Positions 1 to 9,027 of a stretch of 60,678 nucleotides of DNA are shown one piece after another. Position 1 is the first letter of the stretch. Each line of letters opens with the position of its first letter. Source of the stretch: an uncultured Acidimicrobiaceae bacterium (lineage in GTDB: Bacteria > Actinomycetota > Acidimicrobiia > Spongiisociales > UBA5794); NCBI GenBank assembly GCA_947258375.1, contig CAMYIJ010000008.1, positions 1-60,678 of the forward strand, read 5' to 3'. The notes under the pieces are model-generated. The model was given only the letters and a program-made list of their open reading frames with translations, made no database searches and had not been told where the DNA came from. The translations under genes and the position numbers were made by a program.

Positions 1-136
1 CAGCAACCTCCCAATGAACGCCGCAGGCGTTCCCAGGCCCTCAAGCCGCATGACATTCCAACCGATCCCATCCAGAACCCGATAGACCCCGCCGATACCG
101 GTAGGCTCGAGACGGCCGACACCCATTGGAACACGC
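1..136. other. Window edge, unresolved partial coding sequence
   Basis: Two readings are possible. On the plus strand a frame is open from base 1 to a TGA at 166-168 and would be the polar C-terminus of an upstream gene, overlapping the next gene by about 30 bases. On the minus strand an ATG at 126-124 opens a frame that stays open to base 1 (42 codons, with a mixed hydrophobic pattern). GC at third positions does not separate them. Either would be cut by the window edge. Confidence 0.25.
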
Positions 137-1075
137 GTGAGTGCGGAAATCATCAACAAAGTTCATGAAGGCGAGCCGCAAGTCGATGTGACAATCGTGC
201 TTCCGGTGTTCAACGAGTCAGGGCACCTGGAGAAGGAGATCTTCCGGGTGCATGAGTCCATGAAGGCCTCGGAATACTCGTACGAGGTGCTCGTTGTCGA
301 TGACGGCTCCACCGACGGCTCTGGTGACATTCTGCGTGAGATCGACGGTATCCGCCTGCTCCAATTCGCCCACAACCGTGGCTCGGGCTCGGCGCGCAAA
401 TATGGCACGCTGGCGGCTCGGGGTCGGATCGTCGTGTGGACCGACGTTGACATGAGCTACCCCAACGATCAGATCCCGGCGCTCCTCGATGAACTCGACC
501 ACTACGACCAGGTGGTGGGCGCTCGCCGCACCGAGGAGGGCACTATCAGGCTGCTCCGGAGGCCTGCCAAGTGGTTCATACGCAAGCTGGCGACGTACCT
601 CTCGGGCACGACTATCCCCGACCTCAACTCAGGTTTCCGCGCTTTCCGTCGCGATGTCGCCTTGCAGTTCCTCTATCTCCTACCTGCCGGCTTCTCGTGT
701 GTGACAACCATCACGATGACCTTCCTGTCCAATGGTTACTCGGTGAAATACGTGCCGATCGACTACGCCCCCCGCGAGGGGGAATCGAAGTTCCACTGGT
801 GGAAGGACACCCGCCGCTACCTGCTGCAGGTGGTCCGTATGGTGTTGTCCTACTCGCCGCTCAAGGTGCTCATGCCGCCCGCGATCTTCCTCGGACTTGT
901 CGGCACCGGCAAGCTGATATTCGATCTCTATGACAAGGACTTCCGCATCGGCACCAATACCATCGTGCTTCTTGGGATTGCCGTTTCGCTGTCGCTGCTC
1001 GGCATGTTGGCGGACTTGCTTGTGCAGGTGAACAAGAAGCGACACGACGTCTTGCCGGCAACCATCGGCCGCTAG
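137..1075 (+). CDS. Family 2 glycosyltransferase (polyprenyl-phosphate sugar transferase-like)
   Basis: Predicted inverting GT-A glycosyltransferase that moves a sugar from a nucleotide donor, probably onto a polyprenyl phosphate or envelope glycan on the inner membrane face. The N-terminus has the family 2 core: VTIVLPVFNES near residues 18-28, VVDDGSTDGS near 53-62 and a metal-binding DVDMSYP near 103-109. An NSGFRAF stretch follows, as in DPM1/GtrB-type enzymes. Two membrane helices near 243-262 and 277-300 anchor the C-terminus. The GTG start is used because the core begins only 17 residues later. It heads a co-directional cassette, with the next gene starting 9 bases on. The acceptor is unknown. 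Confidence 0.85.
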   Translation: MSAEIINKVHEGEPQVDVTIVLPVFNESGHLEKEIFRVHESMKASEYSYEVLVVDDGSTDGSGDILREIDGIRLLQFAHNRGSGSARKYGTLAARGRIVVWTDVDMSYPNDQIPALLDELDHYDQVVGARRTEEGTIRLLRRPAKWFIRKLATYLSGTTIPDLNSGFRAFRRDVALQFLYLLPAGFSCVTTITMTFLSNGYSVKYVPIDYAPREGESKFHWWKDTRRYLLQVVRMVLSYSPLKVLMPPAIFLGLVGTGKLIFDLYDKDFRIGTNTIVLLGIAVSLSLLGMLADLLVQVNKKRHDVLPATIGR

Positions 1076-1084
1076 GCGGGCACT

Positions 1085-2263
1085 GTGAAAGTGCTCTTCG
1101 TCACCACGTCCTATCCAGCAGACGAGAACGACCCGCGAGGTATCCATGTACACCGGCTGGCCCGAAGTTTGGTAGCGGAGGGGATCGACGTCCGCGTCGT
1201 TGCCCCGGAAACACGCCACTCGTCAGTTTCCGGTCTCGACGGTGTTGTCATCGACCGTCGCAAATACTGGTTTGGCAGCGGCCCGCGCATCGCCGAGGGC
1301 CTCGGCGGAATCGCACCCAACATCAGAAGGCGGCCGTGGACCGCAGTTCAGGTTCCGACGCTGAGCGCAGCCCTCGCCCGCGGGGTGATGGCCAATCGTG
1401 ACTGGGCGGACGTGATTCACGCCCATTGGCTCTACCCGGCAGGCCTCATGGCGACCGCCGTGGCGCGCCAGACCCCCGTAGTCGTCACTTCGCACGGCGG
1501 CGACCTCAATCGGATGGGAAACCGCGGCTTCACCGCGTGGATGGTGAAACGAGTCCTCCGCCGGGCAGACCGCACGGTCGCCGTCAGCGAAGCGCTGCGA
1601 CACCGACTCATTGACGTCGGCGGCAACGAGAGGCGAACCCGATTCCTACCACTCGGAGTGGAGCTGGAAAGGGCGCAGCGCGCCGACACCACCACCTGGA
1701 TTGAAGACGACGACTCACTCAAAATCGTATTCGTTGGAAGTCTCATTCCCCGCAAGGCACCACTTGTCCTCGTCGCGGCCCTGGGGCAGGTACGCGACGC
1801 CGGCTTACCTGCGCGCGCGGCGTTCCTCGGGGACGGCGATCTCGCCGGGGAGGTAGAGCAGCTGGCGACCACAGAGGACATCCGAATCCGTCTCGTAGGC
1901 AATGTCCCGCCCGATGATGTTCGTTCGTGGTTGGCGTCCAGTGATGTGATGGTCCTGCCATCACTGTCGGAAGGGCGCCCGGTTGCGATCATGGAAGCGA
2001 TGGCAGCCGGCTTGCCCGTGGTCGCATCGGACATCGGCGGCGTCAGAGAGTTGGTGACGGCAGACACCGGCCTGCTGGTACCGGCCGGCGACCCGACCGG
2101 ATTGGCGCAGGCCCTGATGATGTTGGCCGGCGACGCCGACCTCCGCGACCGGCTCGGTTCGGCCGGACGGTCTCGCATTGGCGACCTCGGTCTCACTGCG
2201 ACGTCCGTCGCCCTTTCCCACCGGCACCTTTATGAGGAGGTATTGGAGGAGGCCCGACAATGA
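1085..2263 (+). CDS. Family 4 (GT-B) glycosyltransferase
   Basis: Retaining GT-B glycosyltransferase, 392 residues, full length for family 4. The N-terminal acceptor domain begins KVLFVTTSYPADEND and holds THGGDLNRMG. The C-terminal donor domain starts near residue 213 (IVFVGSLIPRKAPL) and has the E-x7-E region EGRPVAIMEAMAAGLPVVAS, followed by GGVRELV and a GLLVPAGDP nucleotide-sugar loop. No signal peptide or membrane helix is seen, so it is cytosolic or peripheral. The GTG start follows the upstream stop by 9 bases, and the stop overlaps the next ATG (ATGA), indicating translational coupling. Donor and acceptor sugars cannot be read from sequence. Confidence 0.87.
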   Translation: MKVLFVTTSYPADENDPRGIHVHRLARSLVAEGIDVRVVAPETRHSSVSGLDGVVIDRRKYWFGSGPRIAEGLGGIAPNIRRRPWTAVQVPTLSAALARGVMANRDWADVIHAHWLYPAGLMATAVARQTPVVVTSHGGDLNRMGNRGFTAWMVKRVLRRADRTVAVSEALRHRLIDVGGNERRTRFLPLGVELERAQRADTTTWIEDDDSLKIVFVGSLIPRKAPLVLVAALGQVRDAGLPARAAFLGDGDLAGEVEQLATTEDIRIRLVGNVPPDDVRSWLASSDVMVLPSLSEGRPVAIMEAMAAGLPVVASDIGGVRELVTADTGLLVPAGDPTGLAQALMMLAGDADLRDRLGSAGRSRIGDLGLTATSVALSHRHLYEEVLEEARQ

Positions 2264-3024
2264 CCACTCACGCCGAGGATGTGCACACGCCCCGCTATAT
2301 CGTCCGGAAACGAACTGTTCGCTCCATAGTGAGGAACCTGCCGGCCGGGCAGTTCCTCGAGATGGGGTGTGGACGCGGCGAGATGTTCACCATGTTGCAC
2401 GCCGCAGGTCATCATGGCGTGGCTGTTGAGATTTCGGAGTCCGTCTTCCCGCTGGCAGTGGCGGCGGCTCGCCCGCTGCAACCCGACATAGAGGTCGTAG
2501 CTTCCTTGGATGCCGTAACGGGCCGGAAGTTCGACTACCTGCTCGCCTTTGAGGTGCTGGAACACATCGAGGATGACCACGGCCATCTCAACGAATGGGC
2601 GGATTACTTACGCCCCGGCGGAGTCGCGGTGATAACTGTGCCGGCGCACAAGAAGCTGTGGACGGCGGCAGACGATGCGGTGGGGCACATTCGTCGATAT
2701 GAGCGTGACGACCTCGTGGCGCTGCTCGAGAGCAACGGCCTGAAGGTGCTCGAGATCAAAGCTTTCGGTTACCCCCTTGTACTCGTCACGCGTCCGCTGC
2801 GGCATCTCCAACACCGGCTTCGCCGCAAATCCTCGATGTCCACTCAGGAGCGAACGCTCGACTCCTCGTTGGACTCCACCCTCGGCGCCCCGCGGCGGAT
2901 CAAGTCGCTTCTGCGCATCGTGGTAGAGGTCATCAGCACCGGCTTCTACTTCCTGGGGCTGCCGTTGCGGCATACGGACTACGGCGATGGGTACCTCGTG
3001 GTGGCTGAGCGGATGGTCGACTGA
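2260..3024 (+). CDS. Class I SAM-dependent methyltransferase
   Basis: Predicted SAM-dependent methyltransferase, 254 residues, Rossmann fold. Motif I is FLEMGCGRGEM near residue 30. The acidic motif II region is followed by the post-core LLAFEVLEHIEDD near 90-102 and LRPGGVAVITVPAH near 120, typical of the UbiG/Methyltransf_11 group. The C-terminal 80 residues are hydrophobic-basic and may contact the membrane. Overlaps of 4 bases upstream and 1 base downstream place it in the glycan cassette, so a glycan or lipid-linked sugar is the likely substrate (inference from context). Confidence 0.82.
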   Translation: MTTHAEDVHTPRYIVRKRTVRSIVRNLPAGQFLEMGCGRGEMFTMLHAAGHHGVAVEISESVFPLAVAAARPLQPDIEVVASLDAVTGRKFDYLLAFEVLEHIEDDHGHLNEWADYLRPGGVAVITVPAHKKLWTAADDAVGHIRRYERDDLVALLESNGLKVLEIKAFGYPLVLVTRPLRHLQHRLRRKSSMSTQERTLDSSLDSTLGAPRRIKSLLRIVVEVISTGFYFLGLPLRHTDYGDGYLVVAERMVD

Positions 3025-3938
3025 TGGCAGCTTCCAACGGCCGCGCTCCAACGCGGCCGCAGCCCACCACAATGTGGCGGACGGTGCGGGTGGTCTTCGG
3101 TTTGCTCGGCCTCGGCTTCGCCGTCCTGGCTATGCGCGGGACATGGGCAGAAGTCGAAGCGGATATCACGTGGTCGCCGGTGGCGGTCGGCGGCGGTGTC
3201 GCCCTGGTGATGGCAACGACGCTGATGGCTGCCAGATTATGGGCTGCCCTCAACACCGAGCTCCCGAGGGCCACCTCGCGCGCCATCTATTACTCGGCGA
3301 TTGTCGGTAAATACATCCCGGGTGGCGTGTTCCAGTTCGCCGGACAGGTCGGCTACACGGCCCGCGCCGGTCAGACCGTGGCGAAAGCGGCCACAACGTT
3401 TGCCCTGAGCATGGTGACGACTGTCGGCGCCGGTTTGATCATTTCGGGCGCGGCGGTCTTCGAATCCAGCTTTCCGGTTCTCATCAGAGCGCTGGCCGGC
3501 CTCGGTTTGCTGGCCGGTGTGGCGCTGACACGTAGATCAATCCTGCAGTCGGTGGTCGACCTGGCCGTTCGGCTCACGAAGCGAGACGCATCGGATTCGC
3601 TTCCCAACCAGCAGTCGATCAACGAGTCCATGGCATGGGGCATTGTTGGGCTGGCGTTCCTCGCCGGCAGCTTCGTTGTGGTCGGGTCACAGATCACCGG
3701 ATCCGGCAATAATCTGGCCCTGGGGACGGCCTTCCTGGTTGCCTGGCTGGCCGGGTTCTTGGCAATCCCGTTCCCGGCTGGTATCGGCGTGCGCGAGGCC
3801 GCACTTGTGTGGCTGCTATCTCCGACGCTGGCGGCCGGACCGGTAATCGCCGCCAGTCTGGCTCACCGACTGATAACGGTGGCGAGTGAGGTCATCGTCT
3901 ACCTGGCGTCGCGCGTAAGGAGCAGGGCAATTGACTAG
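3024..3938 (+). CDS. Lysylphosphatidylglycerol synthase TM-region-like integral membrane protein
   Basis: Polytopic inner-membrane protein of 304 residues with about eight hydrophobic helices. It matches the UPF0104 / LPG-synthase transmembrane family, with GKYIPGGVFQFAGQVGYTARA near residues 95-115 as the characteristic conserved stretch. A second conserved block, AIPFPAGIGVREAAL, lies near 250. The soluble aminoacyl-transfer domain of MprF is absent. Stand-alone members beside glycosyltransferases are usually interpreted as lipid-linked intermediate flippases, so a transport role for the product of this cassette is plausible but inferred. The ATG overlaps the preceding stop by one base. Confidence 0.75.
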   Translation: MAASNGRAPTRPQPTTMWRTVRVVFGLLGLGFAVLAMRGTWAEVEADITWSPVAVGGGVALVMATTLMAARLWAALNTELPRATSRAIYYSAIVGKYIPGGVFQFAGQVGYTARAGQTVAKAATTFALSMVTTVGAGLIISGAAVFESSFPVLIRALAGLGLLAGVALTRRSILQSVVDLAVRLTKRDASDSLPNQQSINESMAWGIVGLAFLAGSFVVVGSQITGSGNNLALGTAFLVAWLAGFLAIPFPAGIGVREAALVWLLSPTLAAGPVIAASLAHRLITVASEVIVYLASRVRSRAID

Positions 3939-4638
3939 CCGTCTCGGGATCAACCGTCGCCAGATCGATCAGAGACCAACGCTTCGTCGCTGGTCGTCGC
4001 CGGCAATCCACGGCCTCGCCACAATCCTGACCCAGGTTCTGGCGCGATGGGCCACGGGAATGGTGCTCGACGTTGGGTGTGGCGCCATGCCGTATCGCCG
4101 CACGATCGAGGAGCATGCGACCGGCTACGACGGCCTCGACATCGAGCCCCGCAGCTCGGCGGTCCTGTATGTGTGCTCCGTCACCGAGATGTCCCCGGTA
4201 CCTGATGCCGCCTACGACACCGTGCTCTGCAGTGAAGTTCTCGAGCATGTGGCCGATCCGGGCGCGGCGCTTGCCGAGATCGGACGAGTTCTCAAGCCCG
4301 GCGGACGCTTGATACTGACGACCCCGTTTCTCGGTCGGCTCCACGATGAGCCTCACGACTACTACCGATTCACGAAGCACGGCTTGGCAACGCTGCTGAG
4401 TGCGGTGCCGCTGGAGGTCGAGGCAACCACCTCAACGGGCTCTGTGGCTAGTTTTCTCGGGCATCAGGTGTCGGCTGTTCTCGTGGGCGCTACCTGGCAC
4501 ATTCCTGTCATCAAGTGGATGGCTTTTGCCATCAACGCAGCATTTGTTGTCGCCCCCGGCATCTTGATCGACCGGCTGCTCGGCCCCGTCCGCGAGAAGA
4601 TGCCACTGGGATACGTCGTAGTGGCCGTTAAACGATGA
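3931..4638 (+). CDS. Class I SAM-dependent methyltransferase
   Basis: Second methyltransferase of the cassette, 235 residues. The SAM-binding motif is VLDVGCGAMPYR near residue 46, with LDIEP about 20 residues later as the acidic motif. TVLCSEVLEHVADPG and LKPGGRLILTTPF follow near 91 and 118. HDEPHDYYRFTKHGL is a sugar-methyltransferase-like stretch. The only workable start is TTG at 3931, eight bases inside the upstream gene. The C-terminal 50 residues are hydrophobic (two possible helices) and may attach it to the membrane. It closes the plus-strand cassette; the next gene is convergent. Confidence 0.8.
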   Translation: MTSRLGINRRQIDQRPTLRRWSSPAIHGLATILTQVLARWATGMVLDVGCGAMPYRRTIEEHATGYDGLDIEPRSSAVLYVCSVTEMSPVPDAAYDTVLCSEVLEHVADPGAALAEIGRVLKPGGRLILTTPFLGRLHDEPHDYYRFTKHGLATLLSAVPLEVEATTSTGSVASFLGHQVSAVLVGATWHIPVIKWMAFAINAAFVVAPGILIDRLLGPVREKMPLGYVVVAVKR

Positions 4639-4674
4639 TCACGAACCCATCGCCTGCTGAGTCTCCGCGATAAC

Positions 4675-5898
4675 TCAGGCACCCTCGTCCGAGGCGGGAG
4701 CAACGGGCGTTTCCGGGGCCAGCGGCGGCTCCCAATCGGTAGGCACCTCGGCTCCTGATTCGCCAAGGCCGGGAGGCCCGAGCGGTGCTGCGGTAGCCAC
4801 ACCCGCCCGGCGCTGCCTCCATGCAGCGAGCACGATGCCTCCGGTTCCGGCCAGCAACGCCGTCGTGTACAGCAAGACACCGACGAAGGGGAGCAGCCAG
4901 ATGCCGAACCGCCAGACGACGGCTCCAGCGACGAAGGCGCCGAAGATCCCGCCGCGTCCCCTCATCAGGAGGTCACCACCGGCCGCCACCGCGGGCACCG
5001 GAGCGAAGACCAATCCGAGTAGCCAGAGGATCATCACCAGTACTCCGACCGGGGCGCCGACGACGCTGAACAGGAACAGGATCGATAACAGCGGCAAACC
5101 GACGACTGCCAGGAAGCCGACCCAGACGGTGCGCCACGTCTCGGTGCGCACCAATCCTGTGGCCCGCGCCATCGTCGAGCGGAACACCAGGAACAGAACC
5201 ATGCCGGTGATGACGAATGCCAGGAAGCTCAGGATGGTGGCGCCGATCAGGTAAACCCTGACGATGAAGGTGGCTCGCGACGGGAGCCGCTTGAACTGGC
5301 CGGCGACGTCGGCACCGCCCGAAATCGCGGCATCTCGGTCGGCTCGATAGAGGAGGTCGCCACCGACTTCCGAATCGGGACCGACGCGCAGCGACCGCAC
5401 GGAGATGTCGACGTCGCCGCCGACTGCTCCGTCAAGCTCGCCGTCGAGGAACCTCCCGAGCACGTCACGGCCGACCGTGCCGGTGATGTTAGCCGAGCCT
5501 GCAAAGAGCAGGACGTCCCCGCCCACCTCACCGGGCACCCTGATCGTGCCGGACGCCACCGCAACGTCGCCCGCAATGGCTCCGGGTACCACCAGCTCAC
5601 GCGACAGCGCCCGCACCGAGCCTTCAACCGTGCCGGTGACATCGATGCGACCGTGAGTGAGCGCGAACACGTCGCCGGTCACAACCCCACCGATGCTGAT
5701 GTCACCCGACGCGATCAGGAGATCACCCTCAATCCGGCCATCGATCCGCGCAGATGAGGTCGCGATGTAGACGTCTTCATCCTCCACCTCGTCCGCCTCG
5801 AGTATGTATATCTGCGGCGTCAGCACCTCGGCCACCACCGGCGCCAGGATCGCCAAAACGGCGAACGAGAAAACCAATCGGCGACGAATCAAACCCAT
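4675..5898 (-). CDS. Membrane-anchored bactofilin-like (polymer-forming) protein
   Basis: 407 residues. An N-terminal hydrophobic segment near 8-25 exports or anchors the protein. Residues about 45-205 are a run of short beta-helix turns with the periodic G-x-(I/V)-x-G-D-(L/V) pattern (GRIEGDLLIASGDISIGG, GTVEGSVRAL, GEVGGDVLLF), typical of bactofilin/DUF583 proteins that polymerise. Four membrane helices follow near 213-365, then a Pro/Ala-rich C-terminal tail. Classical bactofilins are short and cytosolic, so an exported beta-helix with a helical membrane domain is the integral-membrane variant. Function is not assignable beyond a structural or scaffold role. It is transcribed toward the convergent glycan cassette. 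Confidence 0.7.
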   Translation of the reverse strand: MGLIRRRLVFSFAVLAILAPVVAEVLTPQIYILEADEVEDEDVYIATSSARIDGRIEGDLLIASGDISIGGVVTGDVFALTHGRIDVTGTVEGSVRALSRELVVPGAIAGDVAVASGTIRVPGEVGGDVLLFAGSANITGTVGRDVLGRFLDGELDGAVGGDVDISVRSLRVGPDSEVGGDLLYRADRDAAISGGADVAGQFKRLPSRATFIVRVYLIGATILSFLAFVITGMVLFLVFRSTMARATGLVRTETWRTVWVGFLAVVGLPLLSILFLFSVVGAPVGVLVMILWLLGLVFAPVPAVAAGGDLLMRGRGGIFGAFVAGAVVWRFGIWLLPFVGVLLYTTALLAGTGGIVLAAWRQRRAGVATAAPLGPPGLGESGAEVPTDWEPPLAPETPVAPASDEGA

Positions 5899-5928
5899 GG
5901 ACCGCAGTCAAGCATCTATTCAGTACTC

Positions 5929-5997
5929 AGTACTCAGTATCCAGTACTCAGTACGTGAATTGATCTGCCACGTACTGAGTACTGAATACTGAGTACT
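5929..5997. repeat. 27-bp inverted repeat built from AGTACTCAGTA-type units
   Basis: The left arm (5929-5955) and right arm (5971-5997) match at 26 of 27 bases around a 15-base loop. Each arm is itself made of repeated AGTACTCAGT words, and two more units extend the left side to about 5920. The right arm overlaps the TAG stop of nuoN at 5998-5996. The RNA would fold into a long hairpin at the end of the nuo operon, but no U-tract follows, so terminator, mRNA-stability element and mobile palindromic repeat remain open. A shorter copy of the same word occurs at 50069-50082. Confidence 0.85.
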
Positions 5998-7474
5998 ACA
6001 AAGGAAGGGCTTCGCTTGTCAGGTTGAGCAGCGGCCACGGCAGCACGCCGAAGAGGAACGTGAAGGAGACACACACGGCAAGGGCGAGGCGGCTCGAGCG
6101 GGGTGCCGTGATCGGCTCGTCGGCCAGGGCCGGATCGGGGTCGTTGAAGTAGGCGAGCACGATAAGCCGCAGGTAGAAGAACAGCCCGGCGACGGCAGAG
6201 ACCAGGCCGACGATCGCCAGCCAGAGGTAGCCGGCGTCGATGGCGGCGGCAAAGACTCCGACCTTGCCGACGAACCCTGCAGTCAGGGGGATCCCGCCCA
6301 TGGCCAGCATCAACACCGCCAGCGCACCGGCAAGCACCGGTGAGCGTTTGGCGAGCCCACGATAGGAATCGAGAGGGGAAGCACCGCCGGCCGCCCCGCT
6401 GATGATCGACGCGATGATGAACGTGCCGATCAGCTGGAAGGCATACGTCCCGAGGTAGAACCAGAGGCCGGGCACGCCACTCTGGCCAGCGACGAGCGCC
6501 GTGAGCATGAACCCGGCGTGAGCGACCCCCGAGTAGGCCAGCATGCGCTTGAAGTCGCTCTGGGCAATCGCAAAGAGTGTCCCCACGACGACGGACAGGG
6601 CGGCCAGGGCCGAGATGACCTGCGCCCAGTCCGAGATGCTGGCATCGAAGGCGACGGTGAGTACTCGGGCCATGGCGGCGAAGCCGGCGATCTTGACACC
6701 GGACGCCATCAACGGAACCGCCGCCCCCGGAGCGCCCTGATAGACATCCGGTGCCCACTGGTGGAACGGTGCCGCCGACACCTTGAAGCCGAGCCCGACG
6801 ATCATCAGGGCAATCCCGATGAGCAGCACACCCGGCTCGGTAATCGCACGTTCGGCGAAGAAGGCGACGATGCCGGTCGGTCCGTAGATCGACGTCGAAC
6901 CGGTGGCGGCGTAGGTCAGCGCGATCCCGTAGAGGAAGAGCGCCGAAGCGAAGGAGCCGAGGAGGAAGTACTTGATGGCCGCTTCATCCGAATCAGGCCG
7001 GTCACGGGTGAAGCCGGCAACCACGTAGAGGGCGATGGAGGCCGTCTCGAGGCCGATGAACATCAATATCAGGTTCGCCGAGATCACCATGATGTGGAGC
7101 CCGGCGACCGCCAGCAGCACCAGGGCCACGTACTCGGCTCCACGCTTCTCCAGGCTGCCGACGAGGCGCCACCCACCCAACAGAGCGATCCCACCGGCTG
7201 CGATGACCAGGCCGCCACCAAACACCGAGAAGTAGTCCATCACGACCATCGGGGTGCGAAGGAAGTCACCCGTGTAGTGGATCTGCGACCCGACATCATC
7301 GATCCGCCACCACTGCACCCAGGCCACGAGGAATGACAGCCCCAGAGTGGTCCCGGCAATGATCGCCCAGGTCCGCGGGCCGAGATTCAGCGTCACGGCC
7401 GCCATGAGGATCAGGACAGCTCCGCCCAACAGCAGGATCTCGGCGGCTATGGGGAGGAAGGCAATCTCGTTCAC
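5996..7474 (-). CDS. nuoN: NADH-quinone oxidoreductase subunit N
   Basis: Proton-pumping membrane subunit of respiratory complex I, 492 residues with about 14 helices, normal for NuoN. Family features include FIGLETASIALYVVAGF, FKVSAAPFHQWAPDVYQGAP and FKRMLAYSGVAHAGF; the charged residues of the pumping channel (E in GLE, K in FKVSAAPFH and FKRMLAY) are present. The GTG start overlaps the nuoM stop (GTGA), and this is the last gene of the operon. Its stop codon lies inside the inverted repeat at 5929-5997. Confidence 0.95.
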   Translation of the reverse strand: MNEIAFLPIAAEILLLGGAVLILMAAVTLNLGPRTWAIIAGTTLGLSFLVAWVQWWRIDDVGSQIHYTGDFLRTPMVVMDYFSVFGGGLVIAAGGIALLGGWRLVGSLEKRGAEYVALVLLAVAGLHIMVISANLILMFIGLETASIALYVVAGFTRDRPDSDEAAIKYFLLGSFASALFLYGIALTYAATGSTSIYGPTGIVAFFAERAITEPGVLLIGIALMIVGLGFKVSAAPFHQWAPDVYQGAPGAAVPLMASGVKIAGFAAMARVLTVAFDASISDWAQVISALAALSVVVGTLFAIAQSDFKRMLAYSGVAHAGFMLTALVAGQSGVPGLWFYLGTYAFQLIGTFIIASIISGAAGGASPLDSYRGLAKRSPVLAGALAVLMLAMGGIPLTAGFVGKVGVFAAAIDAGYLWLAIVGLVSAVAGLFFYLRLIVLAYFNDPDPALADEPITAPRSSRLALAVCVSFTFLFGVLPWPLLNLTSEALPL

Positions 7475-9027
7475 GGGCTGTGCCCTCCTGTTGCGGCCGG
7501 CAGATCGTCCATGTCGCCGAACTCGGGCGTTTCATGACCCGTGGCGTCCTCGATCCGCTCGATGATGTTCTCCACGGCCGGTTCGATACGTTCAAGAGCC
7601 GGCTTGGGGTAGATGCCGAGCAGGACGATCAGCAAAGCGATCGGCACCAGGATCGTGATCTCACGGGCGTTGAGATCCTTGAGCCCCATGTTGGCGTCGT
7701 TGGTGACGGGCCCGGTGAACATCCGCTCGTAAGCCCACAGGAGGTAGATCGCGGCCAGAACGACACCACTGGCGGCGAGGATCGCCATCACCGGAAACGC
7801 CAGATAGCTGCCGAGCAGGATCTTGAACTCGCCGATGAACCCGTTGAGCCCCGGCAGCCCGATCGAGGCGAACGCCATGAAGAGGAACACTCCCGCGTAC
7901 AGAGGCATGACATTCGCCAAGCCGCCGTAATCGGCGATCTGGCGGGTGTGGCGCCGTTCGTAGATCATCCCGATGAGCAGGAACAGCGCCCCCGTTGTAA
8001 GGCCGTGGTTGACCATCTGAATCACGCCGCCCTGCAGTCCCTGGCTGGTGAGCGCAAAGGTGCCGAGGACGATGAAGCCGAGGTGGCTCACCGAGGAGTA
8101 GGCGACGAGCCTTTTGACGTCGGGCTGCACGATGGCGACGGCGGCGCCGTAGATGATCCCGACGACGGCCAGCCCGGCCAGCCAGGGGGCGAAATCGACC
8201 GTCGCCTCGGGGAAGAGGGTGAGGTTGAACCGCACGAACCCGTAGGTGCCGAGCTTCAGCAGCACGCCGGCGAGGATCACCGACCCGGCTGTTGGGGCCT
8301 CGGTGTGGGCGTCGGGAAGCCACGTGTGGAACGGGAACAGCGGCACCTTGATCGCAAAGGCAATGCCAAACCCGAGGAAGAGCCAGGTCTGGGCGGTCGA
8401 CGAGATCTGCAGGGTGAGCAGGTCCTGGAAGGCAAAGGACAGAGAGCCATGGTCGTTTCCGTACATCACGGCGAGGGCAACGATCCCGGTGAGGAGCAGC
8501 GCCGAGCCGAAGGCCGTGTACAGGAAGAACTTGACCGCGGCGTACACCCGATTTCCCGAGCCCCAGATCCCGATCAGCAGGTACATCGGCACCAGCGTCA
8601 TCTCGAAAAACACGAAGAACAGCAGCAGGTCGAGCGCCACAAACACCCCGAGGAGTCCCGTCTCGAGGAGCAGCATCGACACCATGTACAGCTTGACGTC
8701 TTTGGTCACCGACGCGGAGGCCAGTATCGATAGCGGGAAGAGGACCGCGGTGAGCACGATGAGAAGCAGTGAGATTCCGTCGATGCCGACGTTCCAGCCG
8801 ATCCCCCACGGCTCATACCAAACGACGCTTTCGGAGAACTGGAAGGCGGCGCCGTCGGCGGCCGAGAACTCCCACAGGATGTAGAGCGCCACCGCCAGCG
8901 GCAACATGGAGATGGCGGTGGTGATCGGCAGAACCAGTTCGTTGCGGCTCTTCGGCAGCAAGCCGACGACCACCGCGCCGATTGCGGGCAGGAGCACCAG
9001 CAGGGCAATGACGGGGAAGTCAACCAT
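7471..9027 (-). CDS. nuoM: NADH-quinone oxidoreductase subunit M
   Basis: Antiporter-like proton-pumping subunit of complex I, 518 residues. It shows FFEMTLVPMYLLIGIWG, IKVPLFPFHTWLPDAHTEAP and VKRLVAYSSVSHLGF, the standard proton_antipo_M blocks with channel Glu and Lys residues. The start at 9027 (MVDFPVI) gives a one-base TGATG overlap with nuoL; an ATG 11 codons further up would add an Arg-rich segment inside nuoL and is unlikely. Its stop overlaps the nuoN GTG start. Confidence 0.95.
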   Translation of the reverse strand: MVDFPVIALLVLLPAIGAVVVGLLPKSRNELVLPITTAISMLPLAVALYILWEFSAADGAAFQFSESVVWYEPWGIGWNVGIDGISLLLIVLTAVLFPLSILASASVTKDVKLYMVSMLLLETGLLGVFVALDLLLFFVFFEMTLVPMYLLIGIWGSGNRVYAAVKFFLYTAFGSALLLTGIVALAVMYGNDHGSLSFAFQDLLTLQISSTAQTWLFLGFGIAFAIKVPLFPFHTWLPDAHTEAPTAGSVILAGVLLKLGTYGFVRFNLTLFPEATVDFAPWLAGLAVVGIIYGAAVAIVQPDVKRLVAYSSVSHLGFIVLGTFALTSQGLQGGVIQMVNHGLTTGALFLLIGMIYERRHTRQIADYGGLANVMPLYAGVFLFMAFASIGLPGLNGFIGEFKILLGSYLAFPVMAILAASGVVLAAIYLLWAYERMFTGPVTNDANMGLKDLNAREITILVPIALLIVLLGIYPKPALERIEPAVENIIERIEDATGHETPEFGDMDDLPAATGGHSP

